This document shows positions 10,743 through 21,588 of a stretch of 64,000 bases of DNA, piece after piece. The position numbers and the translations under genes are program-made. A model generated the notes under the pieces. That model made no database searches and was not told the DNA's origin. It saw only the letters and a program-made list of their open reading frames with translations. The stretch spans positions 5,084,001-5,148,000 of the forward strand of contig JANTQA010000047.1 of assembly GCA_027625915.1 (NCBI GenBank), written 5' to 3'. Source of the stretch: Anaeramoeba flamelloides (taxonomy: Eukaryota; Metamonada; Anaeramoebidae). Positions within the stretch are counted from its first letter, which is position 1; each line of letters starts with the position of its first letter.

Positions 10743-13700
10743 TTATTCAATTTGTTCAATTGATGATATTTCTTCAACTTCTGATATTTTTTTAATAATA
10801 ATTGGTAGAGTTATGTTAAAAACTTCCACTGTAAGTGTAGTAGTTAAACAAGTTGAAACGGGAATTGTGAAGTTATCATTAATTCTTCCATAGGTATATA
10901 ATTCTGCTAATGTTGCTGTCAAACTGGATACAATTGCTTTTTATTTTTTTAGATTTGATTATTTATATAAAAATATTAGAATAAGTAAAAATAATGATAA
11001 ATAATGATAAATAAAAAAATAAAAAAAAAAAAAGGAAAGGAAAATAAGAAAGAAAAAACAATAAATTCGGTTTAAAAAATGGACAATTTAAACAAAAAAA
11101 AAATTAAAATCCACTTGAGAATTATAAGAGTCTTATTAAAATATTCGATCCCTTTGGAAAAATTTTCTTTTCTTTTCTTTTATCTTTTATCTTTTATTGT
11201 AATTATTTCATTTAATAAAATGGTTTGAAATGAATTTGTTTTCTCCCAAGCAAAGTGAACTTGTTCTAATTTCAACAATCTGGTGTTTTTACTACAAATA
11301 AATTCTGAAAGAAAATTCAAAAGAAGGAAAAAATTTAAATGTAATTTACCTAATATCAGAGAATCGGCAATTGATAATCTACCAAAAAAAAGAAATCCAA
11401 ATAATGTGATGCTAAAGCATGCAAAAAAGCAACCCATCGATCCTTGTAAACTTTTTTGATGAAATATTTTTGTTGTACCAAATGTTTTACCAATAATTGC
11501 GGCCATTAAATCACCAAAAATCAGGCACCACATTGAAGTCATTGCTATTAAAGGGTGGAAAAATACACCTGATATAAAAATACCGCTTGTAAACCATGTC
11601 ATTCCCGAAGTGTGCTTGATTTCTCTTTTTCTCATGATTTTGCCAATTATTAAGAGTACGTACTGTTGAAATTTTGGCCATCGGAATCTTGTCACTTCAA
11701 CACCAATAGCAACGAAGCTCATGATCCCTAATACTAAACTAAATTGAAAACGGGTAATCAACCCCATTTTAATTCCAAAATAGAATAAAGTAGGATAAAT
11801 CATCCCTATTTGATATTATGCGATAAGATAAGATATGAAGTGAAATGGGATAATATAAGATGCAATATGAGATGAGATGAGATGATAGGGTTTTATCGTA
11901 TTAGATTTTATTATTAATTTTTTTTTTAAATATCATACTAATTATTAAAAAAATGACATCAAAGTAATTTTAATAAAGTGTTATAAACAAGTTTTCTAAT
12001 ATAGTACATAAAATAGGTATATTGAAGTTAATAATTCTATTCATTAGATAATTTTGAAACTTTTTTATGGTGTCTATTTAAAAGTATGTTATCAATAATT
12101 GTACAAAAAAATTTTTCAAAATACCAATTATTTAAATGTTTAATTTAGTATTTTTCTTCGTTGTTTGTAATTATTTTCTGTTCTAATTCGAGGAATGAAA
12201 ACTTTTCACTGCCTGGTTAATCTTTTTACTATTACAAAATATCCAAATTTTTTTGTCTTAAAAGTGCCATATGGCTTCATCTAAATAAAGAACATCATTT
12301 GAAAAATCAAAGAAATAAATTCAATACTTGATTTGATTATTGATCTTTTTCAATTTTTAAAAAGAAAAATTCTGAAAAACACTCTAAATAATAAATTTTG
12401 ACTTTGTTTTTTTGTAATAAAGGAAATAAAATATTAAAAAAAATCAAAAATTTTCCGAATAGGGTCTCGTAATGTTCTTTAAAGGGTGGTTTAAAGAGGA
12501 GTGGGGTGGGGGGGGGGGTGAGAAAGAATTTCAAAATGGAATAAAAAATGTATTATCTTGTAATCTTACTTTTTTTGTCTTTGTTGTGGATATTTTTGTA
12601 TTTTTTTTTTTATGAATTGAAAAAATGATCTTCAATCTGAAGATTTATCTCTTTTCACCCGATTTCTTAAACCCTTTCTAGGAAATTTTCCACAAAATCA
12701 TCAAGACAAATTTCGATCTTTAACTTGTGTTTTTTTCGAGGATAATTGTTAACATACAGGAACAATGTATTTTTTAAAATTAGAAAAATATCAAAATTTA
12801 TCAATTAAACTTGATTGTTTATTGCTTTTGATTGCCAATATAAACTAAGTGATGTATTTGAGTGAATACTCATTCTAAAAATGATCAATATTTTCAATAA
12901 TTTCCTTTTGTTCATATTTTAAACATAAAGGACAAAATTTATTTGAATTCTTATTGATTACATAGTAATATCTATTTAAGCAGTTGGTAAATGACCTGAA
13001 TTTTAGAATTGTTGAACTTGATGGATAGCTTAAATATTTTTGAGTTTTTTATAAATAATTTTGATTTTTAATTATTGTAAAATAATTTTGTAGAGTGCCG
13101 TAGAGTGCCTAGTTTTTTTTGAGGTTTTCTGTTTTATTCTGAAGTTTTCTAGGTTTTTTTGAGGTTTTCTATTTTATTTGTAAAATCTATCGATTTTCGT
13201 TCGGTTTTTTTTACTTTAGAAATAAACCGAAAATTTATTAAAATTTTCGGTTTATTTCTAAAGTAAAAAAAACCTAGAACACTTCACAAAGAAAAAGAAA
13301 ACTCAAGAAAAACTAACAGCGGTTTTTTTAATTTTAAAAATAAAAAGAAAATTTTAAAAATTTTTTTTTATTTTAAGAAATAAAAAGAATAATTATAAAA
13401 TTTTCTTTCAATTTCAAAAATTAAAAAAAAACCTAACTGAACTTTTCCAGAATAATCAGAAAACTCAAGAAAAAACGCCGTCTAAGTTTTCCAAAATTTA
13501 AAGGAATTGAGTAAAATAAAAAAAATTTGCTCTATTCTTTTAAATTTTGAAAAACTTAACAACATTTCCAACTTTTGGAATTCAATAACTCGTTCTATGT
13601 GTGTACTTATATATTTCAATTTTTAGTTCAATTAAATCTTTTAAATGTCAATTGATTTTATTATTTATTCTTTGAGTAAAATTTATTAATTTTTCTTAAT

Positions 13701-16700
13701 ATAAGGAAGAGATAAATTATTTAATTTGAGTTTTTTAATTTGAATTTTTTTTTATTAATTGAAATTATCAAATTTTCAAATTTAAATTCTGTTTTATAAA
13801 ATAAAAACTGGTGTATTTCTGTTTATTTTATATATTTCTGTGATGTATGAATTTATCAAGTATTTAAGTAATTGAAAGTTTTTATTTCATAATTATAAAT
13901 TTCTAATCCTTATGTCAATTGACTTAATATAAAAGATTTAAATAATCTTATTTCCAAATTATTGTTTTGAGAATTGTTATTATATTATTGTTTAGAGTTA
14001 TTAAACGTCTCTTTTGATTTTTTTATAAATTATAAACTATATGCAAAATTTTGTCGAAATAAATACCCAAATATTTAATTTTTCAAAAGTCTTTTGATAT
14101 AACTGTTTTATCTTTATTAGGTTTTAGTCCAAATTGAATAATAATGTCATATATTGAATTTCATAAAAAATCTCTAAATTTTGTATTTTTGAAATCCTTT
14201 CACATAACAAACATTATTATACATAACAATTTTTAAAAAGGTTTTCAACTTTATTAGATGTTAATGAGAATTGGATAAAAAATGAAAATTTTCAGTAATA
14301 TTTTTATCATTTTTAAATTGTAAAAATTTTGAAAATTTTATTTGACTTAGCGGAGAGATTATTTTTTTCTATTTTTTTAATAGTCTAAAAAGAATCATAA
14401 TTTTCAATTTTAAAATAAAATCAAATATTTCTTTCAAAAGATATCGCTAAATTAAATTGAAATACTGATTTTTTTTCTGTTTTTGGAATATTTTTTATCA
14501 TTTTATTTTTAATCATATTTGATTTTTTAATATATAATCCTGTTTTTTTTTTGGCACGTTGCTTTAACATTTATTCTTTTTTCTTTCTTAATGTTCAATC
14601 AAAAGTTCATTTCTTATAACTAATTTCAAAAATAAAATACCTCAAAAACAGGCGTTTTTTTAAAAAGTAGGGAATTTTGAAAAAGGTGGTATTCGAATGT
14701 AGATTAGTTTAATAGCTACCCTTTTTTTTATAACATAAAATTATCATAACTTTTCAAAAAGTAATTTATAAATGATGTATAACTTAAATCCAATATGTAG
14801 TTTTGGCTAACTTTAATTTTCAGAATTTATTTTTTCCTTGTACAGTTGTTTCAATAACACGTGTTGACGTTTTTGTTTGTGTTTTTCAAATTTTTTTGTG
14901 TTGTTTTTGTAAATAACTGTTGGTTTTTTTTTTTTTAACAGGTTTTTTTTTTTTTTCTTTAACTGTTGGTTTCGGTTTTTAATTTACTGTTTTTGAAAAA
15001 TACAGCTCAGTAAAACCTTGTACTTTCCAAATCAAATAGTATTTATAATGAGATAATTTTGTCAAATCATTTTTCTACAGCCTTTCAAGTTCAATCACCA
15101 TATTTCTGAACTAAATCAGCCAAATTTAAACAAACTTGTCACCAAAATCCACAACTAACAAATCTTTCAGTTTGATCGGAAAAAAAAACAAAAAAGATAA
15201 AAAGCTTTTCTGAAAAACTGTTTTGTAGCTATCTAAATGTGCAAAAATGTTTTCTTAAATTTTCAAGTTTTTTTGGAATTAAAAATGAAAAACGATAAAA
15301 AATTTCACTTTATTTTTTTTTTTTTTACTTTGGTCAATGAATAGTCCCTAAATTAAAATTTTCTATTCAGTTTTCCGCTGTTTGGAAAGATTTTGTTATT
15401 TTTGTTAAGAGACGAATGTTTGGGTGAGTTTCTTCTCTTTAATGAGTTGATCAGCAAAGTAGGAACTTTTTTTTAATTCCAAACAAAGTAATTCTCTCAT
15501 TTTAAATTTCCAGTGTTTCTTCATTCGGCAATAATTCCTCTCATCTTTAAAATATTCCAAAACTAAATCAATATTTAAAGAGGTGTGTTGTTATAGCCGT
15601 TGTTGATTATGAATTTTGGAGATTCTTTTTATTGTCTCTCTTTGAAAATTTATGTTTTTTTGTATTTTTTTATTTGCCAAAAATTACTTTTGATTTTTTA
15701 AAAAGAGTTTTTAATTTGGCAAATAAATTTAAAAATTGAATTTTAGTTAAATAAAATAACCAAAATGATTTCTATTGAGATGAAATTGACTTAATATATA
15801 AAAAAGAATTATTTAAGATATCTAAGAACAACAATTATTAGATGTTTTTTGAGATTGGCAAATGGAATTATTTTTACAATAAAGCCCCTTTAAAGCCCTA
15901 GTCCCAGTATAAAAGCAAAAAATGGAAATTTTTTTTTGTCATTTTTTTTCAATCTCCTTTTTCAAAAACCCCATGAACAAAAGGTTCTCTGAAATGTAAA
16001 AATGATTACTATTCAAACCTAGCCAAATATTTGGTTCAAAACTATAACTTATAGATCTCCCAAAAAATTCAAATTAAAAAAAAATAACAAAAAAAAATGG
16101 ACATTTTTTGCTTTTATACTGGGACTAGGGCTTTAATAAATATTTTGAAGAACTAATAGTCCTGTCATTTTTATTCTGATAATTCGAATAGTATTTGGGA
16201 TAATAAAATCAAATATAAAATTTTATCAAAATTGGTTCATTATTAAAGAATTTTCAAAAAAACCGAGGTCGGTCCAATTAGCCTTAAAATCATCTCTTGT
16301 AATTGGTGAACTTTTTTTATTTATTAGGTTCTTTTTTGTGATATACATTGGGCGAGATAAGAATCCTAAATGAAGCAATATTCCAGAATTGAAAAAAAAG
16401 TTAATCAGCTGAAATTTTATGTTATTTAAAAATATTCTACAAGAGCTATGTTGAATCATTTGAAAATAAATTCTAATTCAAAAAGTTTAATAATGAGAGA
16501 GAATTAGATCTTTAAAAATTTCAATACTCATTGGTTACAAAAAGATCTTTGGGTTTTTCATTCAATTATAAGATTAAATAATTTTTGAGGAATCTTTGAA
16601 TAAATAAATTTTCATCTATTTATGCGAGAACGAAAGTATTATTTTCAAGATAGTCTTCATTTTGTAAAAAGAATCACACTCTTGAAAATTTTTTAATTTC

Positions 16701-17795
16701 AATAACAATTAAAAACCCAAATCACTATTTAAAAATTTTTAATAACAAATTTGGAAAACAACAGTTATCTTCTGAAAAACAAAATTTATAAAAGTCAACA
16801 CGGGTTATTGAAACAACTGTAGTGTGTAAAATGACATCCGATCGAAATTGGTTAATTTCTTTTTTTCTTTGGGTAGTCTTTTTTGTTTACAACATAGAGT
16901 CCAGTCTTGTTTAATTTTTGTTTTAGGTGGGAAATTTTAAAGACAAAATAATTAACAATCTAAAAAAAGAAAATGAGAAGAAATTAGGATCCGATTTTAA
17001 ATTACGAGAGCAAGTATCTTTAAAAAAGGGGGTAATTCAAAAAAAAAGAGAGAATTCAAAGAAGTTTGTTTCTTTGAAAACCTATTAATCAGAAGAAAAT
17101 GAGGTGAAAATTTTTTGAAATTAAAAATTCAAATAATAACAGTTGTGTTTGCTTTTAATCATGGAATTTTTGAAATTGGTCAAAAATCGTTTTTAATGTT
17201 TCTTTTGTTCCAAAGCCATGAAAGAAAACAAAAATTTGCAAAATTTCGTTAAAGTTCTTTTCAAAAAGTGAGTATTTTTTTTTTTTTTAATTTTGGAATT
17301 AAAACTTTATAAAGTTGTCTATTTAAAAAAGCGAGGACTCAACATTCAAATTAACTTTACTTCAGGCTTCGGCCCTGCCTCGCATTTAAAGTTTGAGTTT
17401 TCACTTTATTTAAATAGTTAACTTTTCAAAGTTTTAATTCGAAAAAAAAAGTCCTCACATTTTTAAAAAGGTTTGAGTTTTTTTTGTTTTTTGTGTTCTG
17501 TTTTTTCATTTGTGAATGAAAAAAAAAAAAGTTTTGTAAAGAAAGGAAAATTTTTGAAGAAAAAGACTAATCACTTACCGCCCAAGTGAAACCCTTTTCT
17601 TCTCAGCTCTCTAAAAACGCTCCTCAAGTTTTGAACTCTCATGATGTTGAGAGATCTCAAAACTTTTTGTAAAGGACGATTGAAAAATAAGAACATGATG
17701 GCAAGAAAAGCACATACACCTAAAAAGCCCATTATTACAATCAATTCTTGTCTGTGTAGATCCCAATTTCTTAATAGTATTGCTTTAAGTCCCAT
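10743..17795 (-). CDS. DGK1: CTP-dependent diacylglycerol kinase (DGK1-like), three exons
   Basis: The product would phosphorylate diacylglycerol to phosphatidate with CTP in the ER/nuclear membrane. Three exons: 17795-17579, 11805-11350 and 10936-10743. The introns are 5773 nt (donor GTAAGT, acceptor AAATAG) and 413 nt (donor GTAAAT, acceptor AAAAAG). Both junctions are phase 1 and restore continuous family motifs. The first joins RRKGFHLGG to MIYPTLFYFG, giving the R-K-x-x-H-x-x-G motif at about 66-73. Exon 2 carries VEVTRFRWP (108-116), FGDLMAAIIGKTFG (169-182) and KSLQGS (190-195). The last exon carries ATLAEL and DNFTIP (245-250), the DN-x-x-x-P signature of the DGK1/dolichol kinase/CDP-DAG family. 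Total length is 288 residues, close to the 290 of yeast Dgk1. Several membrane helices are evident. Dolichol kinase (SEC59) is the nearest alternative but is usually much longer. The gene is open throughout; only its introns are unusual. Confidence 0.85.
11816..11890. repeat. Degenerate GATGA/ATAAGAT tandem tract
   Basis: Repeating units of the type GATAAGATA and GATGAGATGA lie just inside the 3' end of the giant intron, directly before the acceptor. The lack of a pyrimidine tract at this acceptor is explained by the repeat. Confidence 0.6.
12495..12518. repeat. G-run in an AT-rich intron
   Basis: The plus strand has a near-continuous run of G broken by single T residues. It is the only long G-run in the window and could form a G-quadruplex. 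Confidence 0.6.
12840..13015 (-). mobile_element. LINE C-terminal zinc-knuckle remnant
   Basis: The minus strand reads NKFCPLCLKYEQKE followed by ENIDHF, the C-x2-C...E-x-x-x-H pattern of the reverse transcriptase zinc-binding tail of non-LTR elements, preceded by a fitting RSFTNCLNRYYYV stretch. A stop falls right after HF where family members continue with L-x-x-C. The related copy at 28917-29132 keeps HFLWNCSAY. The element is old and truncated. Confidence 0.5.
13091..13500. repeat. Dispersed repeat with GTGCCGTAGAGTGCCTAG end
   Basis: The repeat opens with GAGTGCCGTAGAGTGCCTAG and consists of alternating blocks containing GGTTTTCT, AAATAAACCGAAAA and AAGTTTTCCAAAATTTAAA. Related blocks occur at 28632-28835 and, twice in tandem, at 33485-33960. 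Within it, 13199-13275 forms a near-perfect hairpin built on TTTAGAAATAAACCGAAAA and its complement. No ORF or target duplication is clear. Confidence 0.55.
14843..16819. mobile_element. fam-CAGTTG element, copy 1, inside another element
   Basis: The 1977-bp element has ends CAGTTGTTTCAATAACACGT and (inverted) the same sequence with one mismatch, flanked by TA on both sides. It sits in the TA of the host element's right terminus. A shorter copy lies at 53869-54915. Both copies share a minus-strand stretch reading HLGFLSRPMY here and HFGFLSHPIY in copy 2, possibly a trace of a lost ORF (16226-16459). Target choice and terminal CAG suggest a Tc1/mariner-type element. Confidence 0.75.
15894..16132. 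mobile_element. TTAA-flanked 239-bp MITE (piggyBac-like)
   Basis: Ends AGCCCTAGTCCCAGTATAAA and its perfect inverted complement are flanked by TTAA at 15890-15893 and 16133-16136. A TTAA target is the hallmark of piggyBac-type elements. It lies inside the fam-CAGTTG element and is the youngest layer of the stack. It is the only copy in the window and has no ORF. Confidence 0.75.
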
Positions 17796-18106
17796 TTTAT
17801 TTTAGTTATTAAGAAAATTGACAGAATGATAAAAAAATAATTCGAAATGTGGATTTTATTCAGAAAAGAAAGGAAGAAAGATTTTTTATGAGGTTGTTAT
17901 TCAAGGAGCACTTTGTTAGATTTGTCTAATCAAGAAATTCTGTTTTACACTTGTTAAAATCAGAAAAAGATAAAATTATTATTTTTCCTTTAAATCTGCA
18001 GAAATTCTTTTCTTCTTTTTTTTGAGAATAGTCAGGTTGGAAAACTTCCATTTCTGAAATTTTCTTTTGACAATTTCTTGTGGTTCTGGTATTTGATGAA
18101 TTTAAT

Positions 18107-18141
<35 letters not shown>

Positions 18142-18726
18142 TGGGAATTTCTGATCTGTTTTACTTGGATCTTGGTTGTTAAAAACAAAACAATTGAATT
18201 TGTGTTTAAACACATTTGGTTTAATTCCAAAATGCGAACACAAGAAGTTTTCGTTTTTTTTTTTTGGGTGTCTTGTTGGTTATTCAAAGAATAAAAATCA
18301 TATAGATAATCAGTTCAATCAAGTTAATTGCTTCACCTATGGAGAGATCTAACAATACCTCAATACAACAAGAATTCTTTTCAACCAAAAGACATTTCAA
18401 AGGGTATTATTTGATTTTTTGCATTTTTAAGCAATTATCCCAGTTTGCTTTTCCAACCTTTCTTAATTTTTTAGTGTTGAAGATTTTTCTCTAAACCATT
18501 GATTTTCCTTGTATTTGTCTTTTGAAAGGTATAAAATTTCGACATATTCTCTTTTCGTAATTTTGAACTATGACTTTCATTGAATTCTTAGTTCACAATA
18601 TATAACATATAATAGTATGATACTAAATAAATTAATAGAGAGAATAAATTTCTTTATGTTTCTTTTGAATACTTGGAGCTAAAAAAAATGTTGGATAACA
18701 GCGAAAATTTATCATTCAAAAACCAA

Positions 18727-18752
18727 TACTACACTACACTACACTACACTAC
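18727..18752. repeat. ACACT microsatellite abutting an element end
   Basis: Five units of ACTAC/ACACT run directly into the left terminus of the fam-CACTAC element, whose own end begins CACTAC. The array may have grown by slippage from the element terminus. Confidence 0.75.
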
Positions 18753-19448
18753 AAGGAATTTTTTTTCAAAAAAAAATCTCTAAATTTTGAATTTTTCAAA
18801 TACACTCATATAATAAACATTATTATACATAACAATTTTCAATGAGGTTTACAACTTTAATAGATATTAATAGGAATTGAAAAAAAAATGAAATTTTTCA
18901 GTAATATTTTTTTCATTTTTAATTGTAAAATTTTTGAATTTTTAATTGACTTAGTAGAGAGATAATTTTCAAGTATTTTTTTAATAGTCTAAAAAGAAAC
19001 ATATTTTTCAATTTGAAAATAGCACAAAATATTTCAATCAAAAGATATTGCTCAATTAAATTGAAAATCTGATTTTTTTATCTGTTTTTGGAATATTTTT
19101 TATCATTTTATTTTTTTTCCATGTTTGGGTTTTTTCTATTCGTTCCCGATTGTTTTCTGCAAATTACTTTAACATATATTCTTTTTTCAATCTTAATGTT
19201 CAATCAAAAATTAATTCATTTCAACTTTTTCCAATATAAAAATACCCTGAAAATAGGTGTTTTTTTCAAAAGTCGGTATTTTTGAAAAGGGGGGTATTCA
19301 GATTTTCATGAGTTTAATAGCTATCCCTTTTTTATTACATAAAATTATGATAACTTTAAAAAAATAATTTATAAAAGAAGTATAACTGAAATCCAATGTA
19401 TAGTTTTGGCTAACTTTAATTTTCGGTATTTAAATTTTCCTTGTAGTG
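18747..19448. mobile_element. fam-CACTAC element, copy 2, intact
   Basis: The 702-bp element has ends CACTACAAGGAATTTTTTTT and (inverted) CACTACAAGGAAAATTTAAA, and TA on both flanks. It supplies the reference for the interrupted copy at 14146-16824. The interior is AT-rich without a convincing ORF, so it is a non-autonomous TA-targeted element. Confidence 0.75.
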
Positions 19449-19792
19449 TAATTGTTGAATAATAAATCGGAAATTTTTAACTTCATTCTTTTGATGAAGA
19501 GAAATCAACAAATTGAAGCTATTTCTTTGATTTTCTCTGTTTATGTCAAAAGAAAAATAAGTAAAGTAAAGTGATGATTTTTATCATTTATTAGATAAAT
19601 ACCAGTTTGATTTTTCCTGGTTTTGTTGGATCTTGAATTTACTCTGAATCTACTCATATCAACAATCCACATATAAACACCACAGTACCAGTTTTGTTCG
19701 AGAAATGAAATGGTTAATTGAAGAAGAAACTAATTATTTCTTATTTCAAAAACCAAATAAAATCGTTTTTTATTGCTTTCTTCTTTTAGTTT

Positions 19793-19910
19793 TTAAGGTT
19801 TAGGATCCCTGAAATCAGAAAAAAAGATAATCTTGTTTTCGTTTTCAGAACAGATTGTTTTAGTTCTTGGTTGATCAATCTACAGCTTTGTATGATTTTT
19901 ATGTTTGTCA
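19793..19910. mobile_element. fam-AGGTTT, single decayed arm
   Basis: The stretch aggtttaggatccctgaaat, then gataatcttgt and ttggttgatcaatctac, follows the left arm of the foldback at 57666-58220 in order. The opposing arm is missing. Confidence 0.5.
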
Positions 19911-20119
19911 AAAATAAATTTTTTCTTTTTTTTACTAAAAGTGAAATTTTGTTAGGGGGATTTATAAATGATTTCTTTTTTTTTTTATTTTTGAATAATA
20001 TGTACCTACGACCCAAAAAAACACTAAAAATGGGAAACTGATCAAATACTTTCCATTAATACAATTAAAAAAACTAAATGATAAAATAAAAATAAATAAA
20101 GTTTCAATTTAACTTTTAC

Positions 20120-20311
20120 TTGAAAATATTTTTTGCCAAAATCCTTGAATTCACACTTGAAATCATGTATATTTTTAGATACATTCTCTGGTTTTAACTC
20201 ATTTACAAAAACAAATTCTAAATTATGGGGAATTTTATTTTCACAAAAGACACTAATTTGGTCTTCAAATGTTTTTTTTTTAGTTTTAAATGGTAAAATT
20301 AAAAAAATCAA
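20120..20311 (-). CDS. Candidate internal exon, unknown gene
   Basis: A 64-codon open segment is bounded by a good acceptor (TTATCTTTTTAG) and a donor (CAA/GTAAAAG), phase 0 on both sides. It has coding-like composition: FEDQISVFCENKIPHN, then FVFVNELKPENVSKN and HDFKCEFKDFGKKYFQ, rich in E/D/K/N instead of the F/I/L/Y typical of chance ORFs here. I do not recognise the family. With multi-kilobase introns common in this window, partner exons could lie far away on the minus strand. None was found. The lipid kinase has its own ATG downstream, so this would be a separate gene. Confidence 0.3.
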
Positions 20312-21387
20312 CTAAAAAGATAAACTCTCTGGAAAACTATTCGAATTTAATATATTAACTTATTCTATGATTCCAAGCTTTTTTCAACCCCAATTTTTCA
20401 AAAAAAAATAAAAAAGTGCACAGTAATTTCAAAAAATATTTCGATATTCAAAAGTTGAGAGTGTTTTTATTCTAAAAAAAATTATCACATTGGTTAATGG
20501 AATTAAGTTATGAACTTGTTCTCGAAAAATATTAATCAGAAAAAAATAGTGCTTAATTTTATTAAGTACATATTTCCATTTTAAGAAGTAATACTATCAT
20601 TTTCCAATCAAAAAATGAAGATTTTGAATTCACATTCCAAAATAGTCTAATAAGAATAATGAGTTGAAAACCCTAAAATATTTAATTAATGATTCCGAAA
20701 TGATTTTATTTGACATTTTATTAAACCACCTTAGAGAACTCTAAGACAAAATTTTGATCCTATTAATTTGATTGTAACAATAATAATTAATATCTATTTT
20801 GGAACTTTTAATAAAAATTTTTGTTGAATAATTGGAAAATAACAGTATAAATCAATAAGTGATACAAAATTATAATAAAAAATTGATAATACCATCGGTT
20901 TCAAAATGCAAGGATTTAGGTTAAACTTTTTAGAAGTTTTTGGTTTTCAAAAATTCTTTTCTTTGAATACCAACACCATATTTACTCCAGATTTAAAGTC
21001 CTTCACATTTAAAAAATGAAAAACTTTAAAAAAGTTTTAAATCGAAAAAACTTTTCACTCTTTTAAAATTGAAAATTTGATAAAAAAGTTAATTCTAGCC
21101 ATCTTGTAAAAAAAAAAAAGCACCCTTTTTTTTGAAATGATTTTCCTTAACCAATAACTATTTAATATATTTCAAAATATATTCCCAACTCAATATCAAA
21201 AAATGACAAAACAAATTTAAATACCTTTTTATACAAAAAGATGTATATAATTATACCAAAAATAAACTATATCGAAGGATACAAACAATTTTTAAAATAT
21301 AAGATAATATTATGTGTTATTCATTCTCTGAGAAAATTTAACATAACTTCATCTTTGTAAAAATACCTTATTATCAAAGAGAAACTA
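20312..21387. other. Spacer, nothing recognised
   Basis: About 1.1 kb of AT-rich sequence with no supported ORF and no repeat family match. Confidence 0.5.
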
Positions 21388-21588
21388 AACCCCATTCCAA
21401 AAATTTGGACACACCCAAAATCAAAAATAGTCAAAAAAAAAACAGAATTTTTTATATTTCCCCAAACCTAATATAAAACCATATTTAAGATACCCAAGTA
21501 TTAGTGTTTTAATAAGAAATCATTTTAATACAAATAAAAGTAAAAAATATAAAACTCAAAAATAAAAACGGGCGTGTCCAAAATAATA

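Larger units (their letters stand above)
14146..16824. mobile_element. fam-CACTAC element, copy 1, interrupted
   Basis: About 700 bp here match the intact copy at 18747-19448 word for word over long stretches (for example ATTATTATACATAACAATTT and TAGTTTTGGCTAACTTTAAT). The right terminus CCTTGTAGTG is split at its TA by the element at 14843-16819. The left terminus is eroded, so the start is approximate. No coding capacity is seen. Confidence 0.7.
11806..17578 (-). other. Giant intron 1 of the DGK1-like gene
   Basis: A 5773-nt intron is inferred from phase-matched splice sites and motif continuity. It contains a degenerate GATGA/GAGAT tract (11816-11890), a G-run (12495-12518), a LINE tail remnant (12840-13015), a dispersed repeat with a hairpin (13091-13500), and a three-level transposon stack (14146-16824). 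The remainder is AT-rich filler. Confidence 0.75.
17796..20119. other. Spacer upstream of the lipid kinase gene
   Basis: The 5' flank of the kinase gene holds a 30-base T-run (18110-18140), the intact fam-CACTAC element (18747-19448) and a decayed fam-AGGTTT end (19793-19910). No promoter motif stands out beyond general AT richness. Confidence 0.5.

Noticed and set aside
10708-10893. Plus-strand 61-codon ORF
   Set aside because: The opposite strand encodes the conserved last exon of the DGK1-like gene; the plus reading is a shadow.
11180-11349. C-terminal extension of the middle lipid-kinase ORF, and a possible 45-nt intron within it
   Set aside because: The extension has no family motif, whereas splicing from 11350 to 10936 brings in the DN-x-x-x-P signature and the correct length.
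12481-12530. G-run as a telomere-like repeat
   Set aside because: No periodic unit; an irregular single run inside an intron.
18110-18140. Long T-run as a terminator or poly-A retrocopy end
   Set aside because: Such runs are everywhere in this DNA and there is no adjoining processed-gene sequence.
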